Source: Tannerella sp.
Lineage (GTDB): Bacteria; Bacteroidota; Bacteroidia; Bacteroidales; Tannerellaceae
DNA: 6,830 bases
NCBI GenBank assembly: GCA_031283915.1
Contig: JAITAY010000022.1
Span: forward strand, 1 to 6,830
Direction: 5' to 3'
The position numbers and the translations under genes were made by a program. This document shows positions 1 to 5,392 of this stretch, one piece after another. The stretch's first letter is position 1. Every line of letters begins with the position of its first letter. The notes below the pieces were generated by a model. The model searched no databases. It saw only the letters and a program-made list of their open reading frames with translations, and was not told where the DNA came from.

Positions 1-200
1 GCAGGCGGAGACTGGTAGCACGACGCGACATATCATAATCCCGCAAACAAAATAATTCGCATTGTTGACTGTGAAAATTCTCTCGCCCAGCAACCAAGTA
101 AGGTAATTAAGGCTTTAAAGTTAAGGAAGAGCTTGCTTTCGCTGTATCGAAGTCGAAAGCATCCGCCGGCTAAAGCCAGGAGCAATAAAAAGAGACCGGT

Positions 201-521
201 CTAAAGCCCGATACGGCATTGGAGCACACGGTTCCGCAGAGCTTTAGCGCAATTATCTTCCATTGCCGTTAGTTTTAATTGACGGACGGCAAGGAGGACA
301 AGGAACAGGAAAGAAAAAAGGGTTGCCACCACCCACCCTGTAGAGACGCAAAATTTTGCGTCTCTGAGAAGCGCGAAACACGGAAAAGGAAAGCGAAGCG
401 CAACGCGCGTAGCGTCGGAAGTTTCAGCCGGCTGTGCTGTATGTGGTGAAGTCCGGAAAAGACCGTACGCCGCGGATCGTGACGATAGCTGACTGTTTAC
501 ATACGCCGGATACAGACCCAT
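201..521 (-). CDS. Doubtful small ORF, 106 aa, one possible membrane segment
   Basis: Counting from the ATG at 519-521 this frame gives 106 residues; a TTG at 564-566 would add 15. I do not recognise a family. The only protein-like feature is a hydrophobic stretch at about residues 62-80 (GWVVATLFSFLFLVLLAV), which could be one transmembrane helix. Residues 52-61 are encoded by the palindromic repeat at 340-364, which also occurs outside any gene near the end of the window, so at least part of this frame is repeat DNA. No ribosome-binding site or promoter box stands out. It may be a chance frame through repetitive intergenic DNA, or a remnant. I keep it only because it is the longest frame in the region. 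Confidence 0.15.
   Translation of the reverse strand: MGLYPAYVNSQLSSRSAAYGLFRTSPHTAQPAETSDATRVALRFPFPCFALLRDAKFCVSTGWVVATLFSFLFLVLLAVRQLKLTAMEDNCAKALRNRVLQCRIGL
340..364. repeat. Dispersed palindromic repeat, copy 1
   Basis: Positions 342-365 form a perfect 24-bp inverted repeat with no spacer; each arm reads AGAGACGCAAAA or its complement. The 25-bp block 340-364 matches 6723-6747 at 24 of 25 positions (A versus G near the centre). The two copies are more than 6 kb apart in unrelated contexts, so this is a dispersed element rather than a local terminator. From memory, very similar GAGACGC...GCGTCTC palindromes are abundant between genes in Bacteroidetes and some cyanobacteria; I cannot confirm that here. 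No transposase is present. Confidence 0.7.
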
Positions 522-620
522 CCCCTTTTTACGTAAAATAATGTTTTCTATTCCATTAAAACGCAAAATAGCATCCCTGATATTTTATTTCCTTAACGCT
601 TTCTTGATTAAAGAGCGTCT

Positions 621-653
621 CGAACACACTTCGAACACACTTCAAACACACTC
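621..653. repeat. Three tandem 11-bp repeats
   Basis: CGAACACACTT occurs at 621-631 and again exactly at 632-642. A third copy with two changes (CAAACACACTC) fills 643-653 and is followed by CGAAAG. The 11-bp period is close to one helical turn. It lies in non-coding DNA about 190 bp beyond the 3' end of the Sel1 gene. No function is evident. Confidence 0.7.
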
Positions 654-693
654 CGAAAGTAATTCAGCCGAAAATACGCGGAAAATCAGGCGT

Positions 694-710
694 CATAAAA
701 TAATTTTATG
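694..710. repeat. AT-rich 17-bp palindrome
   Basis: CATAAAAT, a central A, then ATTTTATG: two perfect 8-bp arms with a one-base centre. It lies 132 bp beyond the stop of the minus-strand Sel1 gene. As RNA it would be a weak stem, so a protein-binding palindrome or chance is as likely as a terminator. Confidence 0.35.
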
Positions 711-841
711 CAATAATGAATACAAATACGCCCGGAAAAAATTGGGAACAGCGAACTATACTTCGCACGGCATCATTTTGCACGAAACGAAAAGGGTTGA
801 AAGCCCGAAACAGATTAGCGTATGGCAACGCCCGGTGTCCT

Positions 842-2350
842 TCATTCTAACCGGCGGTTGCCACTGCCCGTGAGGACGAACTTTTTCTGAAGGATGCGGA
901 GAGCATACTCGTCACCCCGTTCAGCGGCTTTCGTATACCATCTCATGGATTCCGCTTCATTCTTTTCGACACCGCGTCCGACCGCGTACATTGTGCCCAG
1001 GTGATTCATTGCACTCGGAATCCCCTGTTCCGCCGCTCGCAGATACCATTGGGCGGCGGCGTTGTAATTCTGCGCAATCCCGCGACCCAGCGCATAATGA
1101 TTGGCTAAGTTGTACTGCGCCTTGGCATGTCCCTGCTCCGCCGCCTTATGATACCATTTCACCGCCTCCGCATCGTCTTGCGAAACATCCTGTCCGATTT
1201 CATACATGAAACCTAAATTATTCTGTGCTCTGGCATTTCCCTGTTCTGCCAGAACGCGCAATTGCCGAATGGAATCGGGTTCTTCCGGTTCGAATACCCC
1301 GAGTGCTTCGCTCTCCGTTACGACGACGTCAGGCTCTTCCGGAGCCGGTATTTCGCAACTCTCCGAGCCGTCTTCCGGAAGCGTTACTGTTTCCGGTGCT
1401 TCTGTCGGCTTCGTTATTTCGCAATTATCGGGAATGTCCTCGCTCGGACTCGTTATTTCACAGGTTACGGCCGCCGGTTCCTCCTCCACCTCCTGAATTT
1501 CGTGCAGGGGTTCCTGTGCGGGAATCTCCTCTTGCCCGGAAAGGTCTTCGAATCCGTCTTCTTCCACGCCGCCTGTGGCAAAAACCCGTAAGGCGCATGT
1601 CCACGGTTTGCCTTCGAGCAATTGACCGGCCTTCAAATTTTCGGAGAAAAACGTTCCGGCGCCGCCGGTCAGCCAATCGACGAACGCATCCAGCCGGGCT
1701 GTCGTTTCGGAGAGGTCGCCATAAAACGGACTGAGGCATACGAATTGATTATATCCCTGCACATTGGCCTGTATCAGTTTCGACAGGCCGACGGCCGAAA
1801 CCGAATCCACATTTCGGATATTCATCAAAAGATGCAGTTTGGCTCCCTGCGAATCAGTCAAAAGATCTTCCGGTCGGAGAAGGTTGACGGATTTGCAGAC
1901 AAGGCGAAGTTCGGTTTTCGGAAAAAACAGGTGTGCATGTAATGCACCACGTTTCAAGCAGGATTCCGAAGGATGCACCAGTGTAATACGCCGGATCTGC
2001 TGATGCAGGTTCCTGCTTTTCAGAAAATCATGATAGACCATCAGGCCGACGGCTTGTCCGTCGTCATAGTCAAACCATTCGATTTCGTGACGAAAGAAGG
2101 CAGGAGAAAGATGCGTGAACGCCCGTTGCAACCGCGCTTCATAGATATTACCATAGGTATAGAGGAAGGCTGCCATGGACGGTTCCGTTTCCATCAGTTT
2201 GGGGCCGCATTTCAGTTCGTTAAGCAGTATTTCCCGCACTTCCTGCGGCAAATCGTGCATGAACTGTTCAGATACGGCCTTGACCTTTTGAAAGGTCAGA
2301 TTCTCTATCGCTCTGATTACAAGTGAATAAATAGTCCCTTTTTCCATCAT
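842..2350 (-). CDS. Sel1-repeat protein with degenerate methyltransferase-like N-terminal region
   Basis: This is a 502-residue protein with no signal peptide or membrane helix, so probably cytoplasmic. Residues about 80-228 read like a class I SAM-methyltransferase-type fold: YDDGQAVGLM sits at the glycine-rich loop, LVHPS (124-128) at the strand-2 acidic position, and KLHLLMNI and NQFVCLSPFY at later strands. The usual glycines and the acidic residue appear lost, so SAM binding is doubtful; this assignment is inference from remembered relatives. Residues 262-361 are an acidic Pro/Glu-rich linker. Three 36-residue Sel1 (TPR-like) repeats occupy 368-403, 404-439 and 440-475, each beginning AEQG, with a partial fourth ending at 502. 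Sel1 repeats are protein-interaction scaffolds. I chose the ATG at 2348-2350 because AGGAGG lies 8 nt upstream; an upstream TTG at 2366-2368 would place that site inside the gene. The gene diverges from serC. Confidence 0.88.
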   Translation of the reverse strand: MMEKGTIYSLVIRAIENLTFQKVKAVSEQFMHDLPQEVREILLNELKCGPKLMETEPSMAAFLYTYGNIYEARLQRAFTHLSPAFFRHEIEWFDYDDGQAVGLMVYHDFLKSRNLHQQIRRITLVHPSESCLKRGALHAHLFFPKTELRLVCKSVNLLRPEDLLTDSQGAKLHLLMNIRNVDSVSAVGLSKLIQANVQGYNQFVCLSPFYGDLSETTARLDAFVDWLTGGAGTFFSENLKAGQLLEGKPWTCALRVFATGGVEEDGFEDLSGQEEIPAQEPLHEIQEVEEEPAAVTCEITSPSEDIPDNCEITKPTEAPETVTLPEDGSESCEIPAPEEPDVVVTESEALGVFEPEEPDSIRQLRVLAEQGNARAQNNLGFMYEIGQDVSQDDAEAVKWYHKAAEQGHAKAQYNLANHYALGRGIAQNYNAAAQWYLRAAEQGIPSAMNHLGTMYAVGRGVEKNEAESMRWYTKAAERGDEYALRILQKKFVLTGSGNRRLE

Positions 2351-2358
2351 TTTACGTT

Positions 2359-2364
2359 CCTCCT
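2359..2364 (-). promoter_or_regulatory. Strong Shine-Dalgarno site for the Sel1 gene
   Basis: On the minus strand AGGAGG lies 8 nt before ATG 2348-2350 (a second ATG follows at 2345-2347). It decides the start against the upstream TTG. None of the three recognisable genes on the plus strand has such a site. Confidence 0.7.
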
Positions 2365-2426
2365 GCAATTGTCTCCTTTTGTTTAATTATTTTTCCCGAA
2401 GATGCTTTATTCTGTTTATCTCCATG

Positions 2427-2434
2427 CAAATGTA
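2427..2434 (-). promoter_or_regulatory. Putative Bacteroidetes -7 box (TACATTTG) for the Sel1 gene
   Basis: Read on the minus strand, TACATTTG matches the Bacteroidetes sigma-ABfr -7 consensus TAnnTTTG exactly. Transcription would start near 2420 and leave a leader of about 70 nt. I see no TTTG or TTG at the expected -33 spacing, so the promoter is weak or needs an activator. The 21-bp array begins about 110 bp upstream of the box. Confidence 0.45.
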
Positions 2435-2473
2435 CGGGTTTTTATTTGTTTCGCCATAGGCAGGAAAAAAATA

Positions 2474-2494
2474 TTCAGGGCAACCGCACCAAAA
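2474..2494 (+). repeat. Left inverted repeat flanking the 21-bp array
   Basis: This 21-bp segment, core CAGGGCAACCGCA, is the reverse complement of 2932-2952 at 20 of 21 positions. The two arms lie outside the tandem array, 50 bp from its left edge and 51 bp from its right. Both arms are next to an AATATT-type A/T-rich stretch. The arms are in non-coding DNA. Confidence 0.75.
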
Positions 2495-2544
2495 TCAGGT
2501 TCAACGAAAACCAATCTCACAACTGCCATTTTGTCGCTTTTAGT

Positions 2545-2887
2545 GAGGACGCTGTCACAAAAAGCGAGGATGCCGTCACAAAAAGCGAGGACGTTGTCAC
2601 AAAAAGCGAGGACGCTGTCACAAAAAGCAAGGACGTTGTCACAAAAAGCGAGGACGCTGTCACAAAAAGCGAGGACGCTGTCACAAAAAGCGAGGACGTT
2701 GTCACAAAAAGCAAGGACGTTGTCACAAAAAGCAAGGACGTTGTCACAAAAAGCGAGGATGCCGTCACAAAAAGCGAGGACGCTGTCACAAAAAGCGAGG
2801 ACGCTGTCACAAAAAGCGAGGACGCTGTCACAAAAAGCGAGGACGCTGTCACAAAAAGCGAGGATGCTGTCACAAAAAGCGAGGATG
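2545..2887. repeat. Tandem array: 16 copies of a 21-bp unit plus a partial copy
   Basis: Sixteen units of exactly 21 bp fill 2545-2880 without indels, and a truncated copy begins at 2881. Each unit is RAGGAYGYY followed by an invariant 12-bp core, GTCACAAAAAGC. Variation occurs only at unit positions 1, 6, 8 and 9, and every change is a transition. The commonest form (GAGGACGCT) occurs in units 1, 4, 6, 7 and 12-15; the AAGGACGTT form in units 5, 9 and 10. Because 21 is a multiple of three, frames stay open through the array: all three plus frames (one reads EDAVTKS repeats, another KARTLSQ repeats) and two of three minus frames. Long ORFs here are therefore not evidence of a protein. The array lies between the divergent Sel1 and serC promoters. 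Confidence 0.95.
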
Positions 2888-2931
2888 GGGGCTTTCGGAA
2901 TGGAAACCACCCCTGCCTTGAGCGAGAAAAG

Positions 2932-2952
2932 TTTTGATGCGGTTGCCCTGAA
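2932..2952 (-). repeat. Right inverted repeat flanking the 21-bp array
   Basis: This is the partner of 2474-2494 in inverted orientation, with one C/T difference. It is followed by AAATATTCAAGG, which also partly repeats, in direct orientation, the ATATTCAGGG that opens the left arm. The arms enclose a 437-bp interior containing the whole array. Confidence 0.75.
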
Positions 2953-2995
2953 AAATATTCAAGGCTAATGCTCGAAAAACGGATACAGCGTACAG

Positions 2996-3111
2996 GGGGA
3001 GGTTGGCGGAATGACCGCCGAAGGAGAGAATGCCTGTAGAAAGGCACGGTTGCACGTCTGTGGGTCGACGGGCCGGTGATTATGCGCCGCAAGCGGGGAC
3101 GCCACCTCTCC
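2996..3111. other. GC-rich segment with potential RNA-like structure
   Basis: Segment 2996-3008 can pair with 3100-3111 over 12 pairs with one bulged T and one G-T pair, closing a domain of about 115 nt. Inside are short hairpins: TGCCT/AGGCA at 3031-3035 and 3042-3046, and CCGC/GCGG at 3087-3090 and 3093-3096. GGCGG/CCGCC at 3005-3009 and 3015-3019 would compete with the outer stem. I do not recognise a known RNA family; SRP RNA, 6S RNA and cobalamin-riboswitch signatures are absent. It ends about 70 bp before the serC promoter box, so it would not be part of the serC leader unless transcription starts further upstream. Confidence 0.3.
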
Positions 3112-3162
3112 GTTGTTCCCGGCAGGAAAGCTCTTTGTACACAAAAACCGTAAAAAAAACCA

Positions 3163-3190
3163 TTGTATTTAAGAAAAAGCTTTACCTTTG
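3163..3190 (+). promoter_or_regulatory. Probable promoter of the serC operon
   Basis: TACCTTTG at 3183-3190 fits the Bacteroidetes -7 consensus TAnnTTTG, and TTG at 3163-3165 lies 17 nt upstream as a -33 element. The predicted start near 3197 gives an A-rich leader of about 45 nt with no Shine-Dalgarno site before ATG 3243. This is the only good promoter I see for the plus-strand operon. Confidence 0.65.
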
Positions 3191-3242
3191 TCCGACTTTT
3201 TAAACAGGTATTTTCAAAGAAATAAACATAGCAAGTAAACAA

Positions 3243-4310
3243 ATGAAGAAGCATAATTTTTATGCGGGACCCTCGATTTTGAGTGAGTACACGATTAAAA
3301 ATACAGCGGCTGCTGTAGAGAATTTTGCCGGTACGGGACTTTCGCTGATGGAAGTGTCACACCGCGGCAAGGAATTTGTCGCCGTCATGGACGAAGCGCG
3401 TGCACTGGTGAAGGAACTGCTGGATGTTCCCGAATCGCATGAGGTCATTTTCCTTGGGGGCGGAGCAAGTCTGCAATTTTGTATGGTGCCCTTCAATTTA
3501 TTAAACAGGAAAGCGGCGTACCTCGATTCCGGTACATGGGCTTCGAAGGCGATCAAGGAAGCGAAGTTCTTTGGAGAAGTGGAAGTCGTCGCCTCATCGA
3601 AAGACCGGAACTATTCGTACATCCCGAAGAATTATACGATTTCGCCGGATGCGGAGTATTTCCATATCACGACCAACAACACCATCTTCGGAACAGAGCT
3701 GCATCACATACCGGATGTGTCGGTACCGTTAGTTTCCGACATGTCGTCGGACATCTTTGCCCGGCCGGTGGATGTGTCCAGGTTCGACGTGATCTATGCC
3801 GGAGCGCAGAAAAACCTGGCGCCGTCGGGTGTGGCAGTAGTCATTGTGCGCAGGGACGCGCTGGGCAGGGTAGAACGCCCGATTCCCTCGATGCTGAACT
3901 ACCGGATTCATGTGGACAACGGATCGATGTACAATACGCCGCCGGTGGTACCCGTTTATGCCGCGTTGCAGACGCTGAAATGGTATAAGGAACAGGGGGG
4001 CATTACGGTGATACAGCAGAAGAACATCGAAAAGGCGACGATTCTGTATGACGAAATCGACCGGAACCGCCTGTTTACAGGTACGGCAGCCGTCGAAGAC
4101 CGTTCCCTGATGAATGTATGTTTTGTGATGAAGGAGGAATACAAAGCGCTGGAAAGCGCATTCAACGAATATGCTTCGGCACGCGGGATTGTCGGTATCA
4201 AGGGACACCGTTCGGTAGGCGGTTTCCGCGCATCCCTCTACAATGCCATGCCGAAAAGTAGCGTGGAAGCGCTGATCGAAGCCATGAAATCGTTTGAGCA
4301 AACCGTTTAA
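3243..4310 (+). CDS. serC: Phosphoserine aminotransferase
   Basis: SerC is a homodimeric cytoplasmic PLP enzyme of class V aminotransferase type. It converts 3-phosphohydroxypyruvate and glutamate to O-phospho-L-serine and 2-oxoglutarate, and often also acts in pyridoxal phosphate synthesis. The 355 residues match the usual length of about 360. Visible landmarks are NFYAGPS (5-11), MEVSHRGKEF with substrate-binding SHR at 39-41, GGGASLQ (72-78), the PLP-stacking Trp99 in SGTWASKA, TTNNTIFGT (143-151), Asp166 in VSDMSSD for the pyridine nitrogen, and the Schiff-base lysine Lys190 in YAGAQKNLAPSG. The C-terminal GIKGHRSVGGFRASLYNA block is intact. It is the first gene of the operon, and serA follows after 11 nt, so the two are probably co-transcribed. 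Confidence 0.97.
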   Translation: MKKHNFYAGPSILSEYTIKNTAAAVENFAGTGLSLMEVSHRGKEFVAVMDEARALVKELLDVPESHEVIFLGGGASLQFCMVPFNLLNRKAAYLDSGTWASKAIKEAKFFGEVEVVASSKDRNYSYIPKNYTISPDAEYFHITTNNTIFGTELHHIPDVSVPLVSDMSSDIFARPVDVSRFDVIYAGAQKNLAPSGVAVVIVRRDALGRVERPIPSMLNYRIHVDNGSMYNTPPVVPVYAALQTLKWYKEQGGITVIQQKNIEKATILYDEIDRNRLFTGTAAVEDRSLMNVCFVMKEEYKALESAFNEYASARGIVGIKGHRSVGGFRASLYNAMPKSSVEALIEAMKSFEQTV

Positions 4311-4321
4311 CCATTATCCTT

Positions 4322-5239
4322 ATGAAAGTATTAATAGCTACAGACAAGCCGTTTGCCGCCGTAGCGGTAAACGGTATCCGCGAGAAAGTCGAAGCAGCCG
4401 GTTTGGAGTTGAAACTCCTGGAGAAATATACGGAAAAAGCGCAATTACTGGAGGCCGCTGGTGACGTGGAAGCCATCATCATCCGCAGTGACGTGGTCGA
4501 TGCAGAGGTATTTGACGCGGCCGGACAACTGAAAATTGTCGTACGCGCCGGCGCGGGTTACGACAATGTAGATCTGGCGGCAGCAACGGCTCACAACGTT
4601 TGCGTGATGAATACGCCGGGACAAAATGCCAATGCCGTGGCCGAGCTGGTGTTTGGTTTGATGGTGTACGGCGTGCGCAACCTGTTCAACGGGACGTCGG
4701 GAACGGAACTGAAAGGCAAGAAACTGGGTATCCATGCCTATGGAAACGTGGGTCGCCAGGTGGCGCGCATCGCCAGGGGATACGGCATGGAAATTCATGC
4801 ATTCGATGCGTTTTACCCGGCGGAAGCAATTGAAAGGGAAGGCATAAAAGCTCTGTCTTCGGCCGAAGAACTGTATGCGGCATGTCCGTTTATCTCACTG
4901 CATATTCCGGCAACGGCCGAAACCAAAAACTCCATCAACCATGCGCTGCTTTCGAAGATGCCCGGGGGCGCTGTGCTGATCAACACCGCCCGCAAGGAAG
5001 TCATTCACGAAGCGGATTTGGTCAGAATCATGGAGGAGCGGCCGGATTTCAAATATCTTAGCGACATAGCCCCGTCGAATCACGCCGAAATGGCGGAAAG
5101 ATTCCCCGGACGCTATTTCAGTACGCCGAAAAAGATGGGCGCCCAGACGGCCGAAGCCAATATCAATGCCGGAATCGCCGCCGCCAGGCAAATCGTGGAT
5201 TTCCTGAAAAACGGAAACGAAACGTACAGGGTCAACTAA
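4322..5239 (+). CDS. serA: D-3-phosphoglycerate dehydrogenase, short form without ACT domain
   Basis: SerA catalyses the NAD-dependent oxidation of 3-phosphoglycerate to 3-phosphohydroxypyruvate, the first step of serine synthesis. At 305 residues it has only the substrate-binding and nucleotide-binding domains. The C-terminal ACT/ASB regulatory domains of longer SerA proteins are absent, so feedback by serine through an ACT domain is not expected. Landmarks are VRAGAGYDNVD (74-84), NTPGQNANAVAEL (97-109), the Rossmann loop AYGNVG (139-144), Asp162 after strand 2 (suggesting NAD preference) and catalytic Arg224 in NTARKEV. Two oddities: the first loop glycine is Ala139, and the usual catalytic histidine of TPHxGAxT is Lys270 (TPKKMGAQT). 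I recall the same Lys substitution in Bacteroidales and Entamoeba enzymes, so it is probably a lineage trait rather than inactivation. Confidence 0.94.
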   Translation: MKVLIATDKPFAAVAVNGIREKVEAAGLELKLLEKYTEKAQLLEAAGDVEAIIIRSDVVDAEVFDAAGQLKIVVRAGAGYDNVDLAAATAHNVCVMNTPGQNANAVAELVFGLMVYGVRNLFNGTSGTELKGKKLGIHAYGNVGRQVARIARGYGMEIHAFDAFYPAEAIEREGIKALSSAEELYAACPFISLHIPATAETKNSINHALLSKMPGGAVLINTARKEVIHEADLVRIMEERPDFKYLSDIAPSNHAEMAERFPGRYFSTPKKMGAQTAEANINAGIAAARQIVDFLKNGNETYRVN

Positions 5240-5245
5240 AAGGCG

Positions 5246-5392
5246 ATGAGTGAACATTACATTCCGAAAACGCCCTGTTTCACTCTGAAGAAAGCGGCCG
5301 AAGTACCCCTGACGCCAATCCCTGCCGGCACGCATCCCTCCGGACAGCAAAATCAGACATTGCCAAGCATTCATCAGCAAAAAAATACATGA
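5246..5392 (+). CDS. Small ORF of 48 aa linking serA and the DUF1015 gene
   Basis: An ATG at 5246, only 6 nt after the serA stop, opens a frame of 48 codons. Its TGA (5390-5392) overlaps the DUF1015 start in an ATGA arrangement. It fills nearly all of the 149-nt gap. The product begins MSEHYIPKTPCFTLKKAAEV and continues Pro/Gln/Thr-rich, with no signal peptide, membrane segment or recognised domain. Its position and overlap suggest translational coupling, and without it the gap would be unusually long for this compact operon. Against it: no Shine-Dalgarno site, no recognised relatives and low complexity in the second half. The DUF1015 frame is also open back to a stop at 5251-5253 without another ATG, so open frames are cheap here. 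Real gene or leader peptide is plausible, not proven. Confidence 0.4.
   Translation: MSEHYIPKTPCFTLKKAAEVPLTPIPAGTHPSGQQNQTLPSIHQQKNT

Larger units (their letters stand above)
1..841. other. Gene-poor intergenic stretch with small repeats and hairpins
   Basis: I see no confident gene, tRNA or rRNA here. Reading frames at the left edge close quickly: one plus-strand frame from the edge stops at 53-55, which could be the tail of an upstream gene but is too short to assign. Visible structures are an 8-bp inverted repeat (134-141 with 154-161, arms TGCTTTCG/CGAAAGCA), a small GGCT/AGCC hairpin at 168-177, a 10-bp palindrome AGACCGGTCT at 193-202, the dispersed palindrome at 340-364, an 11-bp triplicate at 621-653 and an AT-rich palindrome at 694-710. 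The stretch lies downstream of the minus-strand Sel1 gene, so some hairpins could affect its 3' end, but none has the T-run of a classical terminator. Confidence 0.6.

Noticed and set aside
1..75. tRNA-like fragment with ACTGGTAGCAC (D-arm-like) and CATAA (CAU anticodon-like)
   Set aside because: The anticodon arm does not pair, and there is no GGTTCRA T-arm or acceptor stem. The resemblance is only local.
541..873. 110-residue plus-strand ORF
   Set aside because: It has no ribosome-binding site, no recognisable domain, runs through the 11-bp triplicate and the AT palindrome, and ends inside the oppositely oriented Sel1 gene.
1206..1942. Several overlapping plus-strand ORFs of 90-170 residues inside the Sel1 gene
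   Set aside because: They are antisense shadows of a gene with clear Sel1 repeats and have no features of their own.
2545..2880. CRISPR array
   Set aside because: Units are contiguous 21-mers with no unique spacers and no cas genes nearby.
2545..2880. CRP-type operator sites (TGTGA on the minus strand of each unit)
   Set aside because: Only the half-site is present. The TGTGA-N6-TCACA dyad is absent, and a CRP homologue using that site cannot be assumed in Bacteroidetes.
2996..3111. Known riboswitch or SRP RNA
   Set aside because: I found no cobalamin B12 box, TPP core, SAM core or SRP GGAAGGAAGCAG-type loop.
2517..3254. 245-residue minus-strand ORF through the array (SSLFVTA heptads)
   Set aside because: It is open mainly because the 21-bp unit has no stop in this frame. 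It overlaps the serC promoter and start, and its flanks have no protein-like character.
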